Part shown: positions 1 through 5,283 of the stretch, one piece after another
Numbering within the stretch: the first letter of the stretch is position 1
How the letters are laid out: each line of letters opens with the position of its first letter
From: Moraxellaceae bacterium
GTDB taxonomy: Bacteria; Pseudomonadota; Gammaproteobacteria; Pseudomonadales; Moraxellaceae
Assembly (NCBI GenBank): GCA_014378805.1
Contig: JACMMY010000252.1
Coordinates: forward strand, 1 to 6,423
DNA length: 6,423 nucleotides
Direction of reading: 5' to 3'
The notes under the pieces: generated by a model
Databases searched by the model: none
The model's input: only the letters and a program-made list of their open reading frames with translations
What the model was told of the DNA's origin: nothing
Position numbers and translations under genes: made by a program

Positions 1-813
1 CGTCCAGAACTCGAAGAAGCGGTTCAAGCCGCCGAACAAACCCGTCAAAATCTCGACAGTGGTATTTTTGATTTGTTTGGTGAGATTGAAGTACCTGCGC
101 GTAAAGCGCCGCCAAAAGCACTGGTTTGGGCAGATGAAGTTCGCTTAAAAGGTGAAAAAGACACACTGGGTCTCTATCTGACAGGTCATCCGATTGACGT
201 ATACAACCCGGAACTGAAAAATTTTATACGCTGCAAATTAGCGGATATTGAAGGTACAAGACGCGGTGTCACGACCGTTTTTGCAGGTTTAGTGATTGAC
301 GTCGCAAACTTCCCAAATCGTGTGGTTATTACCTTAGATGATGGTACAGCTCGATTAGAAGTCAATTGCCAACATGAAAACTTCGCGCGCTATAAAGAAA
401 TTCTAAAACCTGATGCGATTATTATTATTGAAGGTGAAGTCAGCGAACGTGAAGGCTATGATCGCCCAGTAGGACGTTTGCGCAAAGCGTTTACCATGAA
501 TGATATTCGCAGTCGTCGAACTGAAGCGGTGCTCATTACCTTGGCTAAAGATGCATTGAAAGCAGATTTAGCAAAATCCTTACAGACCATTTTACCGCCG
601 TTTGTAGAAGGCTCAACTGATGAACAGCGTCGCGTGCCACTCCACTTCCAAGTCGATCATACTTACTCAAATGCAACACTGAGTGTGGGTGAGCGTTGGT
701 ACGTTCGTCCCGAAGATGAGTTATTGAAGCAACTTCGTGAACAGTTTGGAAAAACTGCTGTGAGTGTGATCTATCAACGCAAAATTCAACCCTCAGAAGT
801 GAGAACCAGTTAA
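1..813 (+). CDS. dnaE: DNA polymerase III subunit alpha, C-terminal part (5' end outside window)
   Basis: This is the last 270 codons of the replicative DNA polymerase alpha subunit; the reading frame is open from base 1, so the start lies upstream. The piece covers the end of the fingers/clamp-binding region and the C-terminal OB-fold and tail. The segment TLGLYLTGHP (fragment residues 55-64) matches the E. coli DnaE stretch of the same sequence. The OB fold follows at about residues 89-148 (TLDDGTARLEV and the IIIIEGEV strand), then the tau-binding-type tail. The internal beta-clamp site, QADMF in E. coli, aligns with IFDLF at residues 22-26, so Leu-Phe is kept but the leading Gln is absent. 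No polymerase active-site residues fall inside the window. The protein acts in the cytoplasmic replisome. Identity is confident from the conserved block and the overall colinearity with E. coli DnaE. Confidence 0.95.
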   Translation, partial: RPELEEAVQAAEQTRQNLDSGIFDLFGEIEVPARKAPPKALVWADEVRLKGEKDTLGLYLTGHPIDVYNPELKNFIRCKLADIEGTRRGVTTVFAGLVIDVANFPNRVVITLDDGTARLEVNCQHENFARYKEILKPDAIIIIEGEVSEREGYDRPVGRLRKAFTMNDIRSRRTEAVLITLAKDALKADLAKSLQTILPPFVEGSTDEQRRVPLHFQVDHTYSNATLSVGERWYVRPEDELLKQLREQFGKTAVSVIYQRKIQPSEVRTS

Positions 814-843
814 CATATTGTTAATTTTCATACCGTTGATCGA

Positions 844-873
844 CTGACGTGAGGGATATTTTTTTATTAAAAT
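844..873 (+). promoter_or_regulatory. Possible sigma70-type promoter for the Hpt-like gene
   Basis: CTGACG at 844-849 (4 of 6 to the -35 consensus) and TAAAAT at 868-873 (5 of 6 to the -10 consensus) are separated by 18 bp. Transcription would start near 880, about 45 bases ahead of the ATG at 926. The region is AT-rich, so chance matches are expected. This is a prediction only. Confidence 0.3.
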
Positions 874-920
874 ATCTGCAATACTCAATTTAACGTATGC
901 AGTCCCTCACACTTGAGTAT
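849..920 (+). promoter_or_regulatory. Structured leader between dnaE and the Hpt-like gene with two competing folds
   Basis: Three nested or adjacent inverted repeats fit a three-way junction. The outer stem is GTGAGGGA (849-856) with TCCCTCAC (903-910). Inside it are TATTTT (857-862) with AAAATA (869-874), and CTGCA-A-TAC (876-884, one bulge) with GTATGCAG (895-902). A second perfect 8-bp repeat, ATACTCAA (881-888) with TTGAGTAT (913-920), overlaps the third helix and cannot form together with it. That stem would cover the only Shine-Dalgarno-like bases (TTGAG) before the ATG at 926. It could be a dnaE 3'-end processing or termination structure, or a translational switch. No U-tract follows it, so it is not a classical intrinsic terminator. 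The pairing is visible; the function is inferred. Confidence 0.4.
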
Positions 921-925
921 AAAAA

Positions 926-1264
926 ATGACAGAACCTGTCAACACCGCACAATTATTAGAATTAAGAGATCTGCTGGGTGATGCGTTTGATGAATTGATT
1001 TTCACTTTTTTGCATGAAAGTCAAACTCACATCAAAACGATTCTGGCGGCATATGATCAAGCAAACAATACGCTAGGCACAACGGCAGCACTGTCTCTCA
1101 AAGGTGAAAGTGCTAATTTAGGCGCAACCGATCTGACCGCCTTTTGCCAAAACTTAGTATTGCAATGTAAAGCCAACCGCATACAGCACAGTGATGTCCT
1201 TGTACAGAATGTGCAAGAAGAATTGCATCGCGTACATCATTTTTTAAAACTTCAAACGGCATAA
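926..1264 (+). CDS. Hpt-domain-like protein lacking the phospho-accepting histidine
   Basis: This 112-residue protein is predicted to be all alpha-helical and cytoplasmic, which is the usual size of a single histidine phosphotransfer (Hpt) domain. The diagnostic Hpt signature, roughly AHxLKGsSanlGa, is present at residues 54-67, where LKG, SANLGA and the downstream helix (FCQNLVLQCKA) are well kept. The position of the phosphorylated His is Leu56, codon CTG at 1091-1093. A CAC or CAT codon would need two base changes, so a single read error does not explain it. The protein therefore should not carry phosphate in the canonical way. It may act as a binding or decoy partner of a kinase or receiver, or have taken another role. 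No signal peptide or membrane segment is seen. The ATG at 926 has only a weak ribosome site (TTGAG) inside a possible hairpin. trmJ starts 70 bases downstream with no terminator between, so cotranscription is possible. Confidence 0.7.
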   Translation: MTEPVNTAQLLELRDLLGDAFDELIFTFLHESQTHIKTILAAYDQANNTLGTTAALSLKGESANLGATDLTAFCQNLVLQCKANRIQHSDVLVQNVQEELHRVHHFLKLQTA

Positions 1265-1334
1265 TCTCTACCCTCTTTAACGCTCATTCAATGTAAAATG
1301 CTCATCTTTGATATATTTAAGTGAGTCTACGACT

Positions 1335-2204
1335 GTGAATGTTGTTCAACCTATTGATTGTCATCAAACTTTAAGTCGTATTCGAATTGTGATGGTCAAT
1401 ACCACGTTACCTGCCAATATCGGCGCTGCTGCGCGCGCCATGAAAACGATGGGCTTGTCTCACTTGACTCTTGTTGATCCAAAAACATTTCCTAGCCCTG
1501 ATGCGACCGCTTTAGCTGCTGGCGCAGCCAATATTTTAGATAATGTCACTATCGTTAAAACCCTTGAAGAAGCCATTGCAGATTGCACTTTAGTTTTTGG
1601 AACCAGTGCACGCAGTCGTACGATTCCATGGCCATTACTGGACGTACGATCAGCGACAAAGCTCGCAACTGATGAAACTAGCAATGGAGAAATCGCCATT
1701 GTTTTCGGCCGTGAAGATCGTGGATTGACCAATGAGGAACTTGCCCAAGCACAGTTTCATTTAACGATTCCTGTGAATGAAGAATATGGCGTATTAAACG
1801 TTGCTGCTGCGATTCAAGTGGTCTGTTATGAACTACGTATGAATGCTTTACTAAAACAAGATAAACCAGTTCAAAGCAATTCAAATCAAAAGGAATCCAC
1901 TCAACAACAGATGCCTTTAATTGGGCATATGCAATGGGATGAGCCATTGGCTGATCAAGCCATGATGCAACAGTTCTATCCACATCTTGAAGCAATGTTG
2001 GCGGATATAGATTTTATTGATCCTAAAAACCCACGTTTACTCCCATTACGTCTACGCCGTTTGTTTGGCCGTGTGCGTTTAGATCGCATGGAATACAACT
2101 TGTTGCGCGGTATTTTTGGACGTGTCCAAGCATTAAGCAAAGGCACATGGCCGCCAGCTTCAATGCAAAACTCAGTAACGCCATCAGGAATAAATGATGA
2201 ATAA
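1335..2204 (+). CDS. trmJ: tRNA (cytidine/uridine-32-2'-O)-methyltransferase TrmJ
   Basis: TrmJ methylates the 2'-O of nucleotide 32 in the anticodon loop of several tRNAs, using S-adenosylmethionine. It is a SPOUT-class (SpoU/TrmH) cytoplasmic dimer. Family motifs are clear: motif 1 with NIGAAARAMKTMG from about residue 28, the block GTSARSRTIPWP near 89-99, motif 2 VFGREDRGLTNEEL from 123, and motif 3 with NEEYGVLNVAAAIQ near 148-161, which forms the knotted cofactor site. The C-terminal helical extension (LRRLFGRVRLD, NLLRGI) also matches E. coli TrmJ. I chose GTG 1335 (289 residues) because AAGTGAG lies about 9 bases upstream. The frame stays open to a TTG at 1308, but that start has no ribosome site. 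The protein is longer than the 246-residue E. coli enzyme, owing to an N-terminal extension and a Gln/Ser-rich linker around residues 175-193. trmJ next to cysE is an order also seen in pseudomonads. Confidence 0.93.
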   Translation: MNVVQPIDCHQTLSRIRIVMVNTTLPANIGAAARAMKTMGLSHLTLVDPKTFPSPDATALAAGAANILDNVTIVKTLEEAIADCTLVFGTSARSRTIPWPLLDVRSATKLATDETSNGEIAIVFGREDRGLTNEELAQAQFHLTIPVNEEYGVLNVAAAIQVVCYELRMNALLKQDKPVQSNSNQKESTQQQMPLIGHMQWDEPLADQAMMQQFYPHLEAMLADIDFIDPKNPRLLPLRLRRLFGRVRLDRMEYNLLRGIFGRVQALSKGTWPPASMQNSVTPSGINDE

Positions 2205-2279
2205 CGCTTATGTCCTAAGCAAACGATTAAATTAAAGACCGCCGAGTGAAATTAATTGATATAAAAATTAGCAATATCG

Positions 2280-2313
2280 TTAGTAGAAATACTAAAATCA
2301 GTGATGAATCACT
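2280..2313 (+). promoter_or_regulatory. Two small tandem dyads in the cysE leader
   Basis: TTAGTA (2280-2285) and TACTAA (2290-2295) flank GAAA, giving a 6-bp stem closed by a GNRA-type tetraloop. Four bases later AGTGA (2300-2304) pairs with TCACT (2309-2313) around TGAA. They lie 19-52 bases before the cysE ATG at 2332. They may be operator half-sites or a small mRNA structure in the leader. A TTGATA at 2256-2261 could be a -35 element, but no good -10 sits at the right distance. The role is unknown. Confidence 0.3.
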
Positions 2314-2331
2314 TGCGACAGGCATCAACTC

Positions 2332-3123
2332 ATGTTTGACCAACTAAAAGAAGACATTCAAGCCGTGTTTGATCGCGATCCAGCGGCACGAAGTGCACTT
2401 GAAGTCCTTTTGACTTATCCAGGTATCCATGCCGTCCTACTCCATCGTGCCGCACATAAACTTTGGCAGCATAATCTGCAAGGTACTGCGCGTGGTGTAT
2501 CGATGTTTAATCGCTTTGTGACAGGCATTGAAATTCATCCTGCTGCAAAGATTGGACGACGTTTGTTTATCGATCATGGGATGGGTGTGGTAATTGGCGA
2601 AACCGCAGAAATTGGCGATGATGTCACTCTCTATCATGGTGTTACCTTAGGTGGTACAACTTGGCAAAAAGGTAAACGACATCCTACGCTTGAAGATGGT
2701 GTTGTTGTAGGCGCGGGTGCAAAAGTTCTTGGGCCCTTTGTTGTCGGACGAAATGCTAAAATTGGCTCAAATGCAGTAGTGACCAAAGCAGTGCCTTCTG
2801 AAGTCACTGTTGTCGGTAATCCTGCGCGTTATATTGAAAAAGATGTAGATAAAACCATCACATCTCAGCATCATCAAATTCTGGATTATGCACACTCGAT
2901 TGGTTTTCAACCTTACGCAACTGCACCTGATCTGCCTGATCCAGTCGCAGAAGCATTCCGTGTCCTTCTCAATCACATGCAATCAACAGATAAACGCATC
3001 GATAAAATGTGTGAAACTGTATGTCAGATGAACCCAAAATTCTGCGATGAGAAAAACGATCCACTTAAAGCAGATGATCTCGGCATCATTCAAGATTGTC
3101 AGCAAGCGCCATTATCTGACTAA
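2332..3123 (+). CDS. cysE: Serine O-acetyltransferase (EpsC/CysE type)
   Basis: CysE transfers acetyl from acetyl-CoA to L-serine, giving O-acetylserine, the first step of cysteine synthesis in the cytoplasm. The 263-residue protein has an N-terminal helical part (1-63), then a left-handed beta-helix of hexapeptide repeats (about 64-168). The catalytic His is His82 in DHGMGVVIGET, and a second conserved His is His117 in KRHPTL. By spacing, E. coli Asp143 corresponds to Glu67 in IEIHP. The block VTLGGTTWQKGKRHP and the closing VGNPA are typical of the family. The tail after about residue 175 is unusual. It carries four cysteines (227, 231, 238 and 256) and ends in PLSD, without the terminal Ile that in enteric enzymes docks into CysK. 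The ATG at 2332 is preceded by ACAGG about 10 bases upstream. It follows trmJ by 127 bases. Confidence 0.93.
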   Translation: MFDQLKEDIQAVFDRDPAARSALEVLLTYPGIHAVLLHRAAHKLWQHNLQGTARGVSMFNRFVTGIEIHPAAKIGRRLFIDHGMGVVIGETAEIGDDVTLYHGVTLGGTTWQKGKRHPTLEDGVVVGAGAKVLGPFVVGRNAKIGSNAVVTKAVPSEVTVVGNPARYIEKDVDKTITSQHHQILDYAHSIGFQPYATAPDLPDPVAEAFRVLLNHMQSTDKRIDKMCETVCQMNPKFCDEKNDPLKADDLGIIQDCQQAPLSD

Positions 3124-3331
3124 ACTTGAGTTAAAATTATCTCTGTATTCATTTTCAATGGCGTTATTAAAACGTAAGAATCTGTTTTACAGTTGTTATT
3201 TAAATTATTTTAGTGATAGTCTTTAGCTGTAAAAATACGCAGCATTTTTGAATAAATTACTGTTTGATACGATGATATTTATGCACATCAGTTTTCACAA
3301 TGCCACCTCTTAATTTATAATTTTATAGGGA

Positions 3332-4078
3332 ATGATTTTTATAAATATGCAAACTCTCAATACACAACTTCGACTCCTTTGCGCATCAACCGTCACTGTG
3401 TTGACACTTGCTGCATGCCAACAAGCACCTGTTGTTATTCCTCCGCCTCCTACACCAGCACCTGTACCTATTGCATTAATCCCGCCTGTGCCAGTCCCTG
3501 TTATTATTGAAGACCCTTTAGTTGTTCAAATTAAAGCGCTTGACCGCCCAAATATTGAAGGTCGAATTCATTTAATCGGTCAATATGCACGTCATTATCC
3601 TGCACATTTTGATACGGTTCGTGCTCGTCGAGGTGCTGAAGCAGAAATAAAAGACTTACTCAATACGTTGAATCCAATCGCAAAAGATCCAAAAGCGACC
3701 CACAACGAACTCGTTCAAGCCTTTAAAGTCAACGGCATGGCGCGTAATTTGGATATTGGTTCAAATACTACTACGAACGCGGACAACTTCATTCGTCGGG
3801 CACTTAAACTTGAGCCAAAAAATCCTGAAACAAACTATTGGTTTGGTGTTTTATTGACTGAGGGCGGCGGCATGAAAGAAGGAATTCCTTACCTTCAAAA
3901 AGCTGCAAAAAGTAAATTCAATGAGGCACATCTATCCTTGGCAAACGCTTATTTGGGTTTAGGTAAAAAAGCTCAAGCGATTGCTGAGTTGAGAATTTAT
4001 CAAGATTTAGTTCCGACGGATACTCGCGTTCCGGATATGCTAGATGCGGTTAAGCAAGAGAAAGCATCCATCTGGTAA
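3332..4078 (+). CDS. Lipoprotein with Pro-rich tether and TPR-like domain
   Basis: A signal peptide with a type II cleavage site is visible: the hydrophobic run ends in the lipobox LAAC, with the lipidated Cys at residue 29. The mature protein begins with Gln, so outer-membrane sorting is expected by the enteric +2 rule. A Pro/Val-rich spacer (about residues 33-58) would act as an extended tether. A helical part follows. Residues about 150-230 look like two or three TPR-like repeats (NADNFIRRALKLEPKNPETNYWFG; AHLSLANAYLGLGKKAQAI). This suggests a periplasm-facing scaffold for protein or cell-wall assembly factors, but no specific partner can be named. The start is uncertain: AGGG at 3327-3330 touches the ATG at 3332 (too close) and is about 16 bases from an in-frame ATG at 3347 (too far). 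Starting at 3347 would give a normal 23-residue signal peptide. A strong terminator follows. Confidence 0.8.
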   Translation: MIFINMQTLNTQLRLLCASTVTVLTLAACQQAPVVIPPPPTPAPVPIALIPPVPVPVIIEDPLVVQIKALDRPNIEGRIHLIGQYARHYPAHFDTVRARRGAEAEIKDLLNTLNPIAKDPKATHNELVQAFKVNGMARNLDIGSNTTTNADNFIRRALKLEPKNPETNYWFGVLLTEGGGMKEGIPYLQKAAKSKFNEAHLSLANAYLGLGKKAQAIAELRIYQDLVPTDTRVPDMLDAVKQEKASIW

Positions 4079-4102
4079 GATTTAGATTTTTAGCTATTCC
4101 AC

Positions 4103-4142
4103 ATAAGACAATCTTCATTTGAAGCTTGTCTTATTCTTTTTT
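4103..4142 (+). terminator. Strong intrinsic terminator after the lipoprotein gene
   Basis: Bases 4103-4116 pair with 4121-4134 over 14 positions with a single mismatch (T4112 with C4125). The loop is 4 nt (ATTT, 4117-4120), and TC plus six T follow (4137-4142). It starts 24 bases after the lipoprotein stop and separates that gene from the downstream crotonase gene. Confidence 0.85.
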
Positions 4143-4175
4143 ATGGTTATGAATACTTTTATAGAGAACTTCGCT

Positions 4176-4976
4176 ATGTCCCTCACCTGTATCACTCAAC
4201 CTCATGCTAATTTAGTCGCCACCCTCGATGAATCCGGTGTCCTTGAACTCGTACTCAATCGTCCTGAACGTAAAAATGCACTTTTTGGCGAATTTTATAT
4301 TGCGGTAGAACAAGCGCTGATTGAAGCGGATCAAGATCCATCGGTGCGTGTGGTGTTGCTGCGCGGTGAGCAAGATTTCAGCGCGGGCAACGATTTGCAA
4401 GATTTCGCGGCAGCATTGAATAGTGACACGCCGACTGTTGAAGGTCCTCCGTTTCGTGTATTACGCGCGGCGGCAGCATTCTCAAAACCATTAGTCGTTG
4501 CGGTACGCGGTGTGGCGATCGGTATCGGTACCACGATTCTGCTTCATGCTGATTTGGTTTATTGCGACTCAACAGCTAAGTTCCAAATGCCTTTCTTGAG
4601 CCTTGGTTTAACACCTGAAGGCGCATCGACATTGCTGTTGCCGCAGCGTGCTGGCTATTTAAAAGCGGCAGAGTTGATTCTCCTTGCGGAAATTTTCTCA
4701 CCAGAAACTGCAGTGTCTGCTGGTTTGGTCAATCAGATCGTGACTGAGGATGTGTATGCGCATGCACGCGCTAAAGCGTTGAAACTGACTCAATTCCCGA
4801 CTGTTTCTGTGAAAGCGACTAAAGCGATGTTGCGTGATGAAGCACCAACGACTGTGATTGGTCGTATTAACTCAGAAGCGCATACTTTTGGTGAGCGTGT
4901 AAAATCACCTGCAATGTTAGAAGCGCTGACTGCATTTAAAGAAAAACGTGCGCCGAACTATCGGCAGTTTGATTGA
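4176..4976 (+). CDS. Crotonase-fold enoyl-CoA isomerase/hydratase-like protein
   Basis: This 266-residue protein belongs to the crotonase superfamily, which binds acyl-CoA thioesters. The oxyanion-hole segments are FSAGNDL (68-74) and VRGVAIGIGTT (110-120), and the HADLVY helix and the SAGLVNQIV block fit the family. Both glutamates of true enoyl-CoA hydratases (rat Glu144 and Glu164) are replaced, by Thr near 119-120 and by Phe140. Instead Glu148 sits in LTPEGAS, matching the SPEG motif that holds the catalytic base in delta3,delta2-enoyl-CoA isomerases of the ECI2/PECI kind. An isomerase role in unsaturated fatty-acid oxidation is therefore the better guess; the exact substrate is unknown. 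ATG 4176 has AGAG 9 bases upstream. Longer in-frame starts lie inside the preceding terminator hairpin and are unlikely. Its last 25 or so codons recur in diverged form at 6345-6423. Confidence 0.87.
   Translation: MSLTCITQPHANLVATLDESGVLELVLNRPERKNALFGEFYIAVEQALIEADQDPSVRVVLLRGEQDFSAGNDLQDFAAALNSDTPTVEGPPFRVLRAAAAFSKPLVVAVRGVAIGIGTTILLHADLVYCDSTAKFQMPFLSLGLTPEGASTLLLPQRAGYLKAAELILLAEIFSPETAVSAGLVNQIVTEDVYAHARAKALKLTQFPTVSVKATKAMLRDEAPTTVIGRINSEAHTFGERVKSPAMLEALTAFKEKRAPNYRQFD
4885..4960 (+). repeat. Direct repeat unit A (3' end of the isomerase gene)
   Basis: This segment inside the crotonase-fold gene matches 6346-6421 without gaps at 66 of 76 positions, counted by hand. The offset is 1461 bases. 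Eight of the ten differences are transitions. The two units flank the riboswitch and exchanger gene in the same orientation. Confidence 0.9.
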
Positions 4977-4980
4977 TTCA

Positions 4981-5029
4981 TGATCATTCAAATATCTTGA
5001 ATCAATTCAGAAAATGAATGATTGTTTTT
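4981..5029 (+). terminator. Weak AT-rich intrinsic terminator after the isomerase gene
   Basis: ATCATTCA (4983-4990) pairs perfectly with TGAATGAT (5015-5022), extendable by two G-U pairs, and five T follow at 5025-5029. Inside the loop, TGAA (4998-5001) can pair with TTCA (5006-5009). The stem is low in GC, so termination may be partial. The T-run also overlaps the -35 of the next predicted promoter. Confidence 0.45.
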
Positions 5030-5050
5030 GCGCAAATGATTTAGTAAAAT
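5022..5050 (+). promoter_or_regulatory. Predicted sigma70 promoter of the riboswitch-exchanger unit
   Basis: TTGTTT (5022-5027) and TAAAAT (5045-5050) are separated by exactly 17 bp. Transcription would begin around 5057, just ahead of the conserved 5' strand of the riboswitch. Position relative to the aptamer makes this more credible than an isolated match. Confidence 0.55.
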
Positions 5051-5059
5051 TCCAACTCC

Positions 5060-5197
5060 TGTCATTGGGGAGTAGCTAACCTTTTCTGTATATTTGAAAA
5101 GGGGCTCATGTCAACATTCTTGGGATTCAATCATCCCATGGCGTGAGCAGCAACCGAAGTATTTCTTATCCTTCGGCTTGATCAGCGAGACCTTTGG
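5060..5197 (+). promoter_or_regulatory. yybP-ykoY manganese riboswitch aptamer
   Basis: The signature bases of the yybP-ykoY family are present in order: TCATTGGGGAGTAGC (5062-5076) at the 5' side, GTCAACA (5110-5116) in the internal loop, and GCGAGACC (5185-5192) at the 3' side. Supporting helices are AGC-T-AA-CCTTTTC (5074-5086) with GAAAAGG (5096-5102) and GCT (5104-5106); CTCATG (5105-5110) with CGTGAG (5142-5147), which competes for 5105-5106; TGGGAT (5121-5126) with ATCCCA (5133-5138); and CCGAAG (5154-5159) with CTTCGG (5171-5176). P1 is formed by about 5063-5068 with 5191-5196. Members of this family bind Mn2+ and turn on manganese efflux genes such as mntP and alx in E. coli. Here it precedes a CaCA exchanger gene. 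Confidence 0.93.
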
Positions 5198-5283
5198 CCA
5201 CCAACATGTCACCCAAGCCGGGCGAACTATGTTGATGCGCCAATGGTTCACTGTTCGTCCGGCTATTCGACCACCTTATGTTG
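5194..5283 (+). promoter_or_regulatory. Putative riboswitch expression platform with mutually exclusive stems
   Basis: A 12-bp stem with one G-U pair joins 5216-5227 and 5253-5264 around a 25-nt loop. A competing stem joins TTGGC (5194-5198) to GCCAA (5239-5243) and CAACAT (5202-5207) to ATGTTG (5229-5234). The competing stem uses the 3' strand of aptamer helix P1. CAACAT could also pair with ATGTTG at 5278-5283, which is the start codon of the exchanger. Neither stem has a U-tract behind it, so control of translation is more likely than termination. The pairings are seen; their use as a switch is inferred. Confidence 0.5.

Noticed and set aside
1282..1305. GCTCAT direct repeat before trmJ
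   Set aside because: Two 6-bp copies 18 bases apart are easily expected by chance, and no promoter element lies at a useful position.
1308..1334. Upstream TTG start for trmJ
   Set aside because: There is no ribosome site before 1308, whereas GTG 1335 has AAGTGAG about 9 bases upstream.
3231..3249. AAAAAT/ATTTTT stem in the cysE-lipoprotein gap as a terminator
   Set aside because: The stem is six A-T pairs only, with no GC core, in an AT-rich gap. It is too weak to call. The rest of 3124-3331 shows no gene and no promoter I can defend.
4119..4175. N-terminal extension of the crotonase-fold gene to a TTG at 4119
   Set aside because: The TTG lies within the loop and 3' arm of a strong intrinsic terminator. 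The extension is hydrophobic and unlike crotonases, and ATG 4176 has AGAG at good spacing.
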